Positions 42,759-51,828 of a stretch of DNA of 64,000 bases are shown here, piece after piece (positions within the stretch are counted from its first letter, which is position 1; every line of letters starts with the position of its first letter). The DNA comes from Phycisphaerales bacterium (GTDB taxonomy: Bacteria > Planctomycetota > Phycisphaerae > UBA1845). The position numbers and the translations under genes are program-made. Under the pieces are notes generated by a model, which saw only the letters and a program-made list of their open reading frames with translations, was not told where the DNA came from and searched no databases. The stretch lies in NCBI GenBank assembly GCA_020639095.1, contig JACKHH010000004.1, positions 105,573 through 169,572 of the forward strand, written 5' to 3'.

Positions 42759-44258
42759 ATGGCGCGTACGATGGGATGGCATCGCAGGACGATCGCGGCG
42801 ACGGCTGCCGCGCTCGTGGCATCGCTCGGCTGGTCGCATCCCGCAGCCGCCCAGTCGAACCGGACGACGCCCGCGAACATTTCGGCGCGAATCGGTTCCG
42901 TCCTCGACAACCTCCCCGATCCGAAGGTGCAGTGCGGTGCCCTCATTGTCGATCTGCAAACCGGCAAGACTGTGTACGCCCACGACGCCGACCGGCGACT
43001 CACGCCCGCGAGCAATCAAAAGCTCGTGGTGCTGGCGGCGGCCATCGACCACTTCCCCGAGTCGACCGCATTCGAGACCGTGATCGGCCAGCTCGGCGAT
43101 ACGCTGGTGATCGTAGGCGACGGCGACCCGGCATTGGGTGATCCCGAGGTGGCTGCCGACCAGGGCGTGGCGCCGCTCGCGTTCCTCGATCTCTGGGCGC
43201 ATGCGCTGCAAGCCGGTGGGCACGCGAACACACCCGGCGGACTGGTCGTGGATGCGACGATCTTCGACGACGAATACATCCACCCCGAGTGGGACGCGGA
43301 AGACCTTGTCCGCTGGTACGGCGCGCCGATCGGCGGGCTCAATCTCTACAACAACTGCGTCGAGGTCACAGTCTGGCCAAGGGCAGACGCCGGGCAGCCC
43401 GCGAACTACGCGCTCAACCCACCGACGCCCATCTTCAAAATCGAGAACCGTTGCCGTACCGTTGCACCGGGCCAGCCGAACTCGCCGGCGGTCGGTCGCG
43501 TACCAGGAAGTTGGGAGATCGTGCTCAGCGGAAAGGTGCGCGAACGCGTCACGTTGCAGGCCATTTCCGCGGCGGAACCGAACGCGTTCGCAGCCACCGC
43601 GATCGCGCAACACCTGACCGACGCGGGCGTTCGCCTCGGCGGGCAGATTCGCTATGCCCGCGTGCGACGCAGCGACGGTTCGCTGCCGCCCGATTTGCAG
43701 GTACTCGCTGCGCACCGCACGCCGATTGCGTATGTGCTCGGTCGGATCGGCGGCGACAGCCAGAACATGTGCGCTGAGTCGCTGTTCAAACGGCTGGGGT
43801 ATGAGCGGATGCAGCAACGCGGTGAGTTTCCAGCCGTCGGTTCGTGGAGCAGCGGGCGCGAAGCCGTGTCGGGCTTTCTGCATTCCGTCGGTTGTGACCT
43901 GAACACGATCTCCATCGTTGACGGATCGGGGCTGAGCCGGAGCAACCAAGCCAACGCGACGGAATTCGTGAAGATCCTCGAATACATGCACACGCACGAA
44001 CGTCGCGAACTGTTCCTGAGCAGTCTCGCGGGCAACCGCACCGGCGGAACGCTTGCGGGCCGGATGCGCAGCGTCGACGGCGACGTGTACGCGAAGACCG
44101 GGTACATGTCGGGCGTGCGGGCGCTGAGCGGATATGTTCGCACGCGCGACGACAAGTGGTATGCGTTCAGCGTGATCTTCAACGGCTTCAAAGGTTCGAG
44201 CAGGCCGTACAACGACAAGCTTCGCGAACTCTGCCGTATCCTGGCGGACGCACCGTGA
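42759..44258 (+). CDS. dacB: PBP4-type D-alanyl-D-alanine carboxypeptidase/endopeptidase
   Basis: About 499 residues from an ATG at 42759, giving an N-terminal signal (MARTMGWHRRTIAATAAALV, cleavage near HPAAAQ); starts at 42645 or 42708 are less fitting. It has the peptidase S13 motifs: Ser85-Asn-Gln-Lys88 (SxxK), DGSGLSRSN (SxN region), and Lys446-Thr-Gly (KTG). A large insert between the first two motifs is typical of PBP4. It trims or cleaves peptide cross-links in the periplasm, consistent with the peptidoglycan now known in planctomycetes. It overlaps the transporter start by 4 bases. Confidence 0.92.
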   Translation: MARTMGWHRRTIAATAAALVASLGWSHPAAAQSNRTTPANISARIGSVLDNLPDPKVQCGALIVDLQTGKTVYAHDADRRLTPASNQKLVVLAAAIDHFPESTAFETVIGQLGDTLVIVGDGDPALGDPEVAADQGVAPLAFLDLWAHALQAGGHANTPGGLVVDATIFDDEYIHPEWDAEDLVRWYGAPIGGLNLYNNCVEVTVWPRADAGQPANYALNPPTPIFKIENRCRTVAPGQPNSPAVGRVPGSWEIVLSGKVRERVTLQAISAAEPNAFAATAIAQHLTDAGVRLGGQIRYARVRRSDGSLPPDLQVLAAHRTPIAYVLGRIGGDSQNMCAESLFKRLGYERMQQRGEFPAVGSWSSGREAVSGFLHSVGCDLNTISIVDGSGLSRSNQANATEFVKILEYMHTHERRELFLSSLAGNRTGGTLAGRMRSVDGDVYAKTGYMSGVRALSGYVRTRDDKWYAFSVIFNGFKGSSRPYNDKLRELCRILADAP

Positions 44259-45151
44259 CCACGACTGACATGCCTTCCGCACCGGCAGACGCGCGGCGCG
44301 GAGTCATCCTCCTGCTGTTGGCGGCTGCTCTGTGGAGCACCAACGGCGTGCTCATCAAACTGCTGCATGATCACGGGATGCACGGCGCGGGAATCGCGTC
44401 GTACCGTTCGCTGGTGGCGGCTGCTTTTCTTGCGCCGTTCGCCTTTGCGCGATGGCGGCGCGTGGCACATCCGGGTTGGACCCTGGCAGCCGTCCTGTTC
44501 TTCACCGCGATGAGCGCGACGTTCGTCATCGCGACAACACTCACGACCGCAGCCAACGCGATCATTCTCCAGTATACCGCACCGGCATGGGTATTTGTGT
44601 TTTCCCCATGGATCAATCGCGAACGGGCAACGGCACCGCAGTGGGCCGCGTTTGTCGCGTCGATGCTGGCGATCGCGCTGATCTTCGCAGCGCAGTACGG
44701 CAGCGATCGGCTGGGATTGACCATCGGGCTCGCGAGCGGGTTGGTGTTTGGCGTGCAGATCGTGCTTTTTCGCAAGGTGCGCGCGCTCGATCCGGTGGTG
44801 TTCATTTTCCTGTGCTGCGTGGGGTCGGGCGTGTTGCTGCTGCCGGTGGCGCTGATGATCGAGAAGCAGTTGCCAACGGGCGCGCAGGTCGGGCTGGTGG
44901 CGCTGGCGGGGATTGTGCAGTTCGGATTGCCGTATGTGCTGTACGCGAGCGGAAACCGGCACGTGTCAGCCCAGAGCGCGGTGCTCATCGTGATGATCGA
45001 ACCGGTGCTGAATCCGCTGTGGGTGTATTTCGCGCGCGGTGAAGTGCCGCACTGGAGCACGATCGCCGGTGGGTGCGTGATTCTGCTGAGCGTCGGGTAT
45101 CTGTCGGTGCGCGGGTCGGGCGGTAATGAGCAGGCGGAAGTGATGCTCTGA
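44255..45151 (+). CDS. EamA/DMT-family transporter
   Basis: 298 residues from a GTG overlapping the dacB stop (GTGA), suggesting translational coupling; an ATG at 44270 is possible. Ten membrane helices in two EamA repeats, with the usual helix starts LLAAALWSTNGVLIK in the first half and GSGVLLLPVALMIEK in the second, plus the late EPVLNPLWVYFARGE signature of DMT exporters. Substrate unknown (amino acids, metabolites or cell-wall-related compounds). The coupling to dacB is notable but not explained. Confidence 0.88.
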   Translation: MTTTDMPSAPADARRGVILLLLAAALWSTNGVLIKLLHDHGMHGAGIASYRSLVAAAFLAPFAFARWRRVAHPGWTLAAVLFFTAMSATFVIATTLTTAANAIILQYTAPAWVFVFSPWINRERATAPQWAAFVASMLAIALIFAAQYGSDRLGLTIGLASGLVFGVQIVLFRKVRALDPVVFIFLCCVGSGVLLLPVALMIEKQLPTGAQVGLVALAGIVQFGLPYVLYASGNRHVSAQSAVLIVMIEPVLNPLWVYFARGEVPHWSTIAGGCVILLSVGYLSVRGSGGNEQAEVML

Positions 45152-45193
45152 AGCAAGGCAAGCAAGATAGTGCGCGAGCGTCTTCGCAGTATT

Positions 45194-45229
45194 CCCCCAC
45201 CCTGCCCTCCCCCAGAGGGGGAGGGGTTT
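45194..45229. repeat. Right-part copy of the bipartite C/G-rich repeat
   Basis: CCCCCACCCTGCCCTCCCCC followed by AGAGGGGGAGGGG, matching the right half of the 2453 and 18350 elements. Downstream (45290-45322) come TTTCTCAC/TTCGCAC strings. Confidence 0.6.
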
Positions 45230-45322
45230 AGTCACTTGCTTGCGTTGGCGATCTCTCGATTTGTGATGTGCGCCCGCTCTCGCGTGCGCGCTTTCTCACC
45301 TTCGCACTTTCTCACATTCTCT

Positions 45323-45351
45323 TCCGCTCCCTTACAGTCGCGACTCGGATT
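45323..45351 (-). repeat. Solo arm of the TCCGAGCCGCGACTGT repeat (reverse copy)
   Basis: TCCGCTCCCTTACAGTCGCG then ACTCGGATT is the reverse complement of the 6697 arm with two changes. Confidence 0.7.
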
Positions 45352-45388
45352 CACACGCCTGCATGATCCAGTTCGGGCTGCGAGCCTC

Positions 45389-45829
45389 TCATCTCTCAGC
45401 AAGGTACTTGAGATAGGGTCTAACGAGGCGTTCATACACGGTCGCGAGACCGCCAAAGAATTCCTCAGTAGGGGCAAGGCCGGCGTCGATCACTGCGCGA
45501 AGGGCGTCGTCGAAGTCAAAAAGTCCTGCATCTCTTACCTGGATCGTTTGATCGCGAAGGGACCACACGGCTGGTTCTTTGCAAAGAGCGTCATGAAGCG
45601 AACACACGATCGCAACAGACGCGCCGTTGCGGAGCAGCCTCGCGTCAATATCCAGCGAATAGCCCTCCTTTTCTACGACCTCAACTTCGAGGAAGTCGAA
45701 CGGGTCAAATGTGCCCGTGTCAATTGTGCCGCCAAACCCGGCGTACGTTTCGGCCATGTCGCGATACATGAACAGGATATCGCGCACAGCCGAGTTGGCG
45801 ATCTCGTAGTTGGTTTCATCAATGATCAT
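45389..45829 (-). CDS. Hypothetical acidic cytoplasmic protein
   Basis: About 146 residues (ATG at 45829; an ATG at 45835 two codons upstream is possible). Acidic, mixed alpha/beta, no signal or membrane segment. The N-terminus MIIDETNYEIANSAVRDILF and a later YSLDIDARLLRNGASVAIVC strand look like a small enzyme or binding domain, but I recognise no family. Codon use is less GC-rich than in neighbours. It follows the malic enzyme gene by 15 bases on the same strand and may be co-transcribed with it. Confidence 0.55.
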   Translation of the reverse strand: MIIDETNYEIANSAVRDILFMYRDMAETYAGFGGTIDTGTFDPFDFLEVEVVEKEGYSLDIDARLLRNGASVAIVCSLHDALCKEPAVWSLRDQTIQVRDAGLFDFDDALRAVIDAGLAPTEEFFGGLATVYERLVRPYLKYLAER

Positions 45830-45850
45830 CGGCACACATTGTAGCGATTC

Positions 45851-47575
45851 CTACACGCCTGCGTGCTCGGGTTCTGGTTGCATGACTGGCGCGTAGGCTG
45901 GGTGCCAGACTGCTGAGCGCACAAGGTCCTCGATGCGGTCTTCGGGCACGGCTTTCCCGATGTGGTTTTCGCTGGCGAAGCGGACGACCTCGCATGCGAT
46001 CTTGAAGCTCACTTCGCGCAGGTCGGACTGGTGCGGATAGAGCGCACCGCTTGCCAGACGTTCCTCGCTGACGAATTCCGCCAGCGTGCGCGACGCGATG
46101 AAGAACATCTCCTCCGTGATCTCGCTCGCTTCCGAAACGATGGCGCCCAGGCCCACACCGGGGAAGACGAACACGTTGTTCGCCTGCCCGATGACGTGCC
46201 GCCTGCCCTCGTAGGTGACATCGGCGAACGGGCTGCCGCTGGCGACGAGGGCCCGGCCATTGGTCCAGGCGATCGCCTCCTTGGGGGCGCACTCGGCTTT
46301 GCTGTTGGGATTACTCAATGGCATGATCACCGGCTGGTCCACATGCTTGGCCATCTCGGTGATCATCTCCTCGGTGAACGCACCGGGCTTCGCCGTCGCT
46401 CCGATGAGCACGGTGGGTTTCATCGCGCGGATGACTGCGGTCGGTGAAAGGTCACCGGCAGGATCGAGCCCGTAGTGCTTGAGCAGGTCGCGCGGCGCGG
46501 TCAGCTCGACCTTGTTCGGTTCATCAACCGTGCGCCCGTCGTGCAGCAAGCCCTTGCTGTCGAACGCCAGGATCGAACAGCGGACGGTCTCCTCGCTCGC
46601 GCCCTCGGCACGCATGGCGGTCCCGATGAGCCGGGCGATACCGGTGCACGCTTCGCCCGCGCCGATGAGCACGATGCGCTGCTTGGCGATCGGCTGACGC
46701 GTGACCCGCAACGCTGCGAGCACGCCCGCGACCGTCACAGAGGCGGTGCCCTCGATGTCATCGTTAAAGCACGGCACGCGGCGGCGATAGCGATCGAGCA
46801 GCGTGAACGCGCGGTCCTTGTGGAAATCCTCCCACTGGATGACTGCACGGGGGAACACGGTCTTCACGCCCTGCACGAAGGCTTCGATGAATTCGTCGTA
46901 CGCCTTGCCGCGCAGGCGGCGATGCGGATAACCGGCATACAGCGGGTCGTCGAGCAGGTCGGGGTTGTTGGTGCCGACGTCTAGGCTGATCGGCAAACAA
47001 TGCGAGGGATGGATGCCCGCACCGGCGACATAGAGCGCGAGCTTGCCGATCGGAATACCAATGCCACCGCAGCCCTGGTCACCCAGACCAAGGATGCGCT
47101 CGTTGTCGGTGACGACGATCAGGCGAACGTCGTGGAACGGCGCGTTGCGCAGCACCTCGGGGATGTTGTCGATGTCCTCGGGTGTAAGCCAGATGCCGCG
47201 CGGGTTGCGGAAGACGTGGCTGAACTTCTGGCACGCCTCCCCCACCGTCGGCGTGTAGACGATGGGCATGAACTCCGCCATGTTCTCGACGAGCAGACGG
47301 TAGAAGAGCACCTCGTTGCGATCCTGGAGACTGGCCAGCCCGATGTACTGCTCGAGCGGGGACGACTTTGCGCGGATCTGTTCGAGCGCGATGTTCAACT
47401 GGTCTTCAATCTGGAAGGTGCGGTACGGCAGCATGCCGCGGACGCGCAGGTTGTGTCGCTGCTCGGGGCTGAAAGCCATGCCCTGGTTGGTTGAGGGGTT
47501 GTTGAGAATCCAGATGCCGGTCTTGCGTGTACGAATGACATCACGCCCGTCCTGGCCATCGCGCTCGTTGATCAC
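45851..47575 (-). CDS. NAD-dependent malic enzyme (large, eukaryotic-type)
   Basis: A 574-residue enzyme that decarboxylates malate to pyruvate. N-terminal malic domain marks: LNNPSTNQGMAFSPEQRHNL, PIVYTPTVGEAC, VTDNERILGLGDQGCGGIGI (NAD/malate region) and LDVGTNNPDLL. The central GKAYDEFIEAF and FNDDIEGTASVTVAGVLAAL precede the Rossmann GAGEACTGIARLI motif; NANVF-type ends appear as GQANNVFVFPGVGLGA. Length and motifs match the ~560-residue ScfA/MaeA type. It supplies pyruvate and NADH, anaplerotic or gluconeogenic. The ATG at 47575 is preceded by AGGAGAAC. Confidence 0.93.
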   Translation of the reverse strand: MINERDGQDGRDVIRTRKTGIWILNNPSTNQGMAFSPEQRHNLRVRGMLPYRTFQIEDQLNIALEQIRAKSSPLEQYIGLASLQDRNEVLFYRLLVENMAEFMPIVYTPTVGEACQKFSHVFRNPRGIWLTPEDIDNIPEVLRNAPFHDVRLIVVTDNERILGLGDQGCGGIGIPIGKLALYVAGAGIHPSHCLPISLDVGTNNPDLLDDPLYAGYPHRRLRGKAYDEFIEAFVQGVKTVFPRAVIQWEDFHKDRAFTLLDRYRRRVPCFNDDIEGTASVTVAGVLAALRVTRQPIAKQRIVLIGAGEACTGIARLIGTAMRAEGASEETVRCSILAFDSKGLLHDGRTVDEPNKVELTAPRDLLKHYGLDPAGDLSPTAVIRAMKPTVLIGATAKPGAFTEEMITEMAKHVDQPVIMPLSNPNSKAECAPKEAIAWTNGRALVASGSPFADVTYEGRRHVIGQANNVFVFPGVGLGAIVSEASEITEEMFFIASRTLAEFVSEERLASGALYPHQSDLREVSFKIACEVVRFASENHIGKAVPEDRIEDLVRSAVWHPAYAPVMQPEPEHAGV

Positions 47576-47812
47576 GGAAGTTCTCCTGTCGATATGTTGG
47601 TGCAGTATCTGCGTCTGTGCACGTGGCGCCGGCGGCGCGCACTGCGCGTGTCGTCGCGACCAGCCACACCGCCAATTATAGCACGATCGGCGGGATCGGC
47701 TGGGGATTTGAACGCGTCATGCAACGGGTTCAGAATCGCGGAAAACGTGGGATTTCGGCGGAGGTTTTGGGCGAGAGTACCGAACCTGGGCTCGATCAGC
47801 AGATAGCGCTGT

Positions 47813-47924
47813 GGGTGGCACGGACAGGCTCTGCTTGTCCGTGGAATCTGGGTGGTGGTTTTTCATTCCTGAGAACGGGCTTCGCGGGATCACCACTGAC
47901 AAGCAGAGCTTGTCAGCGCCACCC
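47813..47924. repeat. Hairpin-ended GGGTGG...CCACCC element, copy B
   Basis: Begins GGGTGGCACGGACAGGCTCT then GCTTGTCCGTG (left hairpin), ends CACTGACAAGC-AGA-GCTTGTCAG then CGCCACCC (right hairpin). 112 bp. It lies 35 bases after the propeller gene stop, and may act as its transcription end. Confidence 0.85.
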
Positions 47925-47958
47925 GGATGTAACGCTGTTCGAGTATAGCGACCGTAAA

Positions 47959-50900
47959 TCACGGCGCGACGTGAAGCTGCACGTTGACGAACTCGAAATC
48001 GTCAATGTCGTCGCCTCGGCTTTGGGCGCGGATTTCGAATGTGTTCGTGCCCTCGCGCAGATCCGCGATGTCCACCTCGGCGCGAAACTCGCCGAAGCTT
48101 CCGTCATTCGGCGAGGACGCAAGCCGCAACGACGTGCGCCGGCCATTGAGGTAGATGGGATGCCGCATCTGCACGCCACGCGTGAGCATCACCAGCACGC
48201 CGCGCGACATGTAGGGCGCGACCTGCAAACGCGACAACTCAAACTCAGCCGTGTAACGCGCCCCCTCGCTTTGCTTCTGAAACTGACTGTTCACCGAACC
48301 CGTAAAGTGGTCATCCCCAAGGTGATGCACGTCGGGGACCGCTTCGATCGCAACGGCTGACAGGTCCGCACGTCGCAGTTGAAAATGCACGATCAACGCC
48401 CGCCCGCGAACTGCATCGGCTGATATGTTCGTCGATGCCGGGAGATATCCTTCCAGCGACGCCGAAATCGCGAAGTACTCCGGGACGTCTGGGATTTCCA
48501 AAGCATACGCACCGGCATCGTCGGTGAGCGACGTGACCGTGGCGCCACCCGCAAGATCGAGACGGACAGCCGACCCGGGCAGCGGTTCGCCGGTGTGCGC
48601 GTCGACGACGGTGCCACTGACGGCATTGAGCTTCGACGGCGCGGACGGAATGGGCAGTTCGAGCGGCCCGGCATCGAGTGGCGGCAAGTCGATGGCTGTT
48701 CGCGGGGGCGCTTGCGTATTCGTCGGCGCAGCGTCAGCCACACGCTCCTGATTCGGCAGATCGATGGGGATTTCCGGAGCGCTCGGCAGAGTGGTCGGCG
48801 CTGCGGGCAACTCCCAGCGTGCCGCATCGAGTGTAGGCAAGTCGAGCGGTGCATCGGCTCGCGCGGGCACGGCGATCGGCGCGAGCGGCATGCCAATTGC
48901 TTCTTCCACGCGCTGCGGCGGTGCCTGTTGCAATGCGGGTGCTGGCAGATCGATCGCAGTGTCCGCCCAGGCAAGTTGCGGTTCGAGTGTAACGCGCGAC
49001 GGGGGTTCGGAAGTTACCGCTTGCGGTGTTGCGTCGGCGATATGCGCTTGTGGAATCGTTGCATTGTCCGTTGCGATCGTCGCGGGCGCAAGTTGTGCGG
49101 GTTCGTTGATGAGCCTGGGCGCATCCATCGGCGGAGTGGCTGCCATTGGCCGGGATGCCTCGTGCGGGATTATCGTCGGCAACTTTGGTGTCGACTCCTT
49201 TTGGATTGCCTGCGGCTTCGCGGTCGATGTGGGCAAGGCAAGTTGCGGCGCGGTCATCGCGGGTAGCTGTACTGCTACTTGCGGCGAAATTGCGGAAGCG
49301 CGATCTGAGATGTGCTCGGCATCGCGCACGGGCATGGGTATGTTTTCCGTCTCTGCCGTAAGTGCATCCGTCAGCGCCACGGGCGCAACTTGCAACTCCA
49401 TCTGCGGCATCGTCGGTGAAGTATCCGTTTGGGGTAGCGCGGGTCGGGGTTGTGTGGCGACCGGTGTTGTGTCGATCGGTACGCTCGCGGGCGATTCTTC
49501 CGCGTGCATCCGCTCCATTGGTTTTGGAAGCGCTGTATCGATTTGTAAATCCTCTACCGGCAAGTCGCGAGTACGCACATCGGGCAATGATGGCATCGCT
49601 GCGTCAACGGGCTGCGCATCCGCGAGCGCGTGTTGCGGGGAACTGATTTCCGGTGGCGTAAATTCCGCACGCGCGAGCTTTACCTGCGTCGCTGCGAGTT
49701 GCACGGGTTCGATTGCGGGCATTTCGACGCGCGGCAAGCTCACCGGCACAATCGTCGGCGCCACGGCGTCCGCGAAACTCCCGCGCACCTGTGCCGCGAG
49801 TCCCGCAGCCCGGGCCGGAGCAGCCACCGCCACACGTACACCGCCCGGGCGATTGAACAGTCCGGAGAACGAAGTCGTCACCTGCCAGAACATGAAGAGC
49901 GCGAGCAACAGCAGGTGCGCGAGCAACGACGCGAGCAGGCAACGCATGAGCAAGCTCAGCCGCCCGCGCCACGTGGAATCAAGAAACGCCCGCATCATGA
50001 GCAAGAGCAGGAGCAACAACAAGAGCAGCAACATGCTCGGCAACAGCACCGCCCACATCCCGTCCCAGTCGAATCCTGCCCGCAGCGTCTCCGCATCGCG
50101 AAAAACCTCACGCGACGTGGTGCGATAGATGTCGTACTCCGGTTCGCCCGTACCCGCGCGCGACGCGACCCCTGCGCGATTCGAACTGAAGTGCAGTTCG
50201 AATCCCTCCATGCTCAACGACGGGTCGAGTTCGTCTGCCGGCGTGTTGACGGAATTCCCCAACCACTCGATCGCGCCGAATCCCTTCTCTTTGAAGCGCA
50301 CGCGATAGAGATCGAATGCACCGGCTCCTCCGGATCGGTTCGAACTGAAGTACAGGAAATCACCGGCGGGGCTGACCGCGGGGGTGCCCTCGTCCGCTGG
50401 CGTGCAGAGCGCATCCAACCGCCGAGCTTCGCCGAATCCTGATGCGCTAACGCTCGCGGCGTACAAATCGTAACCGCGACGGCTGCGGTCTTCGCGCAGC
50501 GTGGCGGACCAGCGCGTCGACGGCGCCGGCTCATCCGCGTTCACCGGGCGGTTCGACGAGAAGTAGATCGCCGATGCGTCCGGCGCGGGGGCTGGACTGT
50601 ACTCGTCCCACGCGGTATTGACGCGCGCGCCCAGGTTCATGGGCTCGCCGAAGTCACCATCGCGCGTTGCACGCCGCGCCACCCAGAGATCGTATCCGCC
50701 GATACCGCCCGGCCTGTCGCTGTAGAAGTAGAGCGACAAACCGTCCGCGCTGACGCGCGGGCCGAGGTCGTCGTATCCCGAATTGACGGCGTCCAGCGCA
50801 ACGGGCTCAGACCACGCGTCACCGATTCGCCGCGCGGTGTATATGTTCGCATCGTCTCCGGTTTTTCCGCGTACGAAATACAGCGTTTGCTCATGGTTGC

Positions 50901-51186
50901 TCAGCGCGGGCTCGTAGTCGTCGCCACTCGCGTTGATCGCATTCGACAGCGCGACGGGCTCGCGCCAAAGCACGTCACGCAGTTGTGCGGTATCGGCTGA
51001 CACGCGCAGGTCCGCGCCGTCGGTGTAGTAGGCGTGCTGTTGCGGCATCGATCGCCAAACGGCAATGCCAACCATCGCGATCAGCAGCAACACCGACAGG
51101 TAGATCGGCAGCCGCCACCGACGCCGCGGGGTCTTTCCGTCAACGTTTGACGGCGATTTCTCGGATGATTCAGCGCGTTGAGACAC
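47959..51186 (-). CDS. PD40 propeller / TonB-TolA-like membrane coupling protein
   Basis: A 1075-residue protein, last gene of an ExbB/ExbD operon (25-base gap after exbD). Basic N-terminus and TM1 (27-44); PD40/TolB-like propeller blades ~85-370 (repeated SADGLSLYFYSDRPGGIGGYDLW and YFSSNR patterns) in the periplasm; TM2 (377-398) with eleven consecutive Leu; a positive loop; TM3 (411-433) containing Ser420-Leu-Leu-Ala-His424. This SxxxH spacing and position equal the TonB/TolA helix motif that contacts ExbB/TolQ. A Pro/Ala/Thr-rich linker with (I/L)DLP repeats runs ~440-850, then a CarboxypepD-reg/Cna-B-like domain (~853-940) and a C-terminal beta-sandwich (~945-1075). I infer an energised envelope-spanning protein. 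Function and cargo are unknown. Confidence 0.8.
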   Translation of the reverse strand: MSQRAESSEKSPSNVDGKTPRRRWRLPIYLSVLLLIAMVGIAVWRSMPQQHAYYTDGADLRVSADTAQLRDVLWREPVALSNAINASGDDYEPALSNHEQTLYFVRGKTGDDANIYTARRIGDAWSEPVALDAVNSGYDDLGPRVSADGLSLYFYSDRPGGIGGYDLWVARRATRDGDFGEPMNLGARVNTAWDEYSPAPAPDASAIYFSSNRPVNADEPAPSTRWSATLREDRSRRGYDLYAASVSASGFGEARRLDALCTPADEGTPAVSPAGDFLYFSSNRSGGAGAFDLYRVRFKEKGFGAIEWLGNSVNTPADELDPSLSMEGFELHFSSNRAGVASRAGTGEPEYDIYRTTSREVFRDAETLRAGFDWDGMWAVLLPSMLLLLLLLLLLLMMRAFLDSTWRGRLSLLMRCLLASLLAHLLLLALFMFWQVTTSFSGLFNRPGGVRVAVAAPARAAGLAAQVRGSFADAVAPTIVPVSLPRVEMPAIEPVQLAATQVKLARAEFTPPEISSPQHALADAQPVDAAMPSLPDVRTRDLPVEDLQIDTALPKPMERMHAEESPASVPIDTTPVATQPRPALPQTDTSPTMPQMELQVAPVALTDALTAETENIPMPVRDAEHISDRASAISPQVAVQLPAMTAPQLALPTSTAKPQAIQKESTPKLPTIIPHEASRPMAATPPMDAPRLINEPAQLAPATIATDNATIPQAHIADATPQAVTSEPPSRVTLEPQLAWADTAIDLPAPALQQAPPQRVEEAIGMPLAPIAVPARADAPLDLPTLDAARWELPAAPTTLPSAPEIPIDLPNQERVADAAPTNTQAPPRTAIDLPPLDAGPLELPIPSAPSKLNAVSGTVVDAHTGEPLPGSAVRLDLAGGATVTSLTDDAGAYALEIPDVPEYFAISASLEGYLPASTNISADAVRGRALIVHFQLRRADLSAVAIEAVPDVHHLGDDHFTGSVNSQFQKQSEGARYTAEFELSRLQVAPYMSRGVLVMLTRGVQMRHPIYLNGRRTSLRLASSPNDGSFGEFRAEVDIADLREGTNTFEIRAQSRGDDIDDFEFVNVQLHVAP

Positions 51187-51210
51187 GGTATGCTTGGCCG
51201 CCTTCGTCGA

Positions 51211-51624
51211 TCAGTTCACGGGCACGGTATCGAGGTACGGAGCATCCACACCGCCCGCGGCACACGCGTCGAGCATGCGCGCGATGTGGTCGTACGCGGT
51301 TCGCCGATCGCCCCGGACCGTCACCTTCTGCTCCGGGTTGACGTTCACCGCATCAGTGACGAGCGCCTGCACGCCGTCCGCGTCCATCGTCTTGCCGTTA
51401 ACGATCGCGTTGCCTTCCGAATCGATGTTGATGATGATCTCGCGCAGCGCCATGCTCACCGGTGCCGCGGACTCTGCCGCGGGAAGCACGATCTCCATCT
51501 CGAGTTCCTCCTGACGCAGCGTGGTCGCGACGAGGAAGAAAATCAGCAGCAGAAAGACCATGTCGATCATCGGCGTCAGTTCGAGACTGACCGGCGTATC
51601 TACCTTCGCGGCTTTGAGTAGCAC
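51211..51624 (-). CDS. ExbD/TolR-family biopolymer transport protein
   Basis: A 137-residue protein with one N-terminal membrane helix (~17-38) containing the essential Asp21 (LTPMIDMVFLLLIFFLVATT), and a periplasmic domain with the ExbD/TolR alpha/beta fold (DSEGNAIVNGKTMDADG, VTVRGDRRTAYDHIARMLD). It forms with ExbB a proton-driven motor. Length is normal. Same operon as ExbB upstream and the propeller protein downstream. A ~205-base repeat-containing gap separates it from exbB. Confidence 0.93.
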   Translation of the reverse strand: MLLKAAKVDTPVSLELTPMIDMVFLLLIFFLVATTLRQEELEMEIVLPAAESAAPVSMALREIIINIDSEGNAIVNGKTMDADGVQALVTDAVNVNPEQKVTVRGDRRTAYDHIARMLDACAAGGVDAPYLDTVPVN

Positions 51625-51674
51625 GGTTGCGACCCTCCAAACGATGTTCAGACCAGCAAAGTTAGTCCAGCTCA

Positions 51675-51800
51675 GGTTGGCACTGACAAGCTTCGCTTGT
51701 CAGTGGTCGAGCGCGGATTGCATCGATGCAGCGGGAAGGCTCCAGTGAATCCCGCGTCACCTGTTTCGCCACTGACAAGCAGAGCTTGTCAGTGCCACCC
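51675..51800. repeat. Hairpin-ended GGGTGG...CCACCC element, copy C
   Basis: Left hairpin CACTGACAAGC-TTC-GCTTGTCAGTG (51681-51705, preceded by AGGTTGG), right hairpin CACTGACAAGC-AGA-GCTTGTCAGTG followed by CCACCC (51795-51800). It fills most of the exbB-exbD gap. Confidence 0.85.
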
Positions 51801-51828
51801 ACATTTGCGTCTCGCAATTCAAATCAAG

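Noticed and set aside
47617..48360. 247-codon forward frame over the repeat and the end of the propeller gene
   Set aside because: It crosses a dispersed repeat and then runs antisense to a clear gene.
50000..50045. Poly-Leu codon run suspected as a frameshift or sequencing artefact
   Set aside because: The frame continues without change on both sides and the run forms a sensible membrane helix (TM2).
48764..50128. 454-codon frame antisense to the propeller gene, rich in Gly, Ala and Ser
   Set aside because: It is the complement of the Pro/Ala-rich linker; composition alone keeps it open. No start signal or family.
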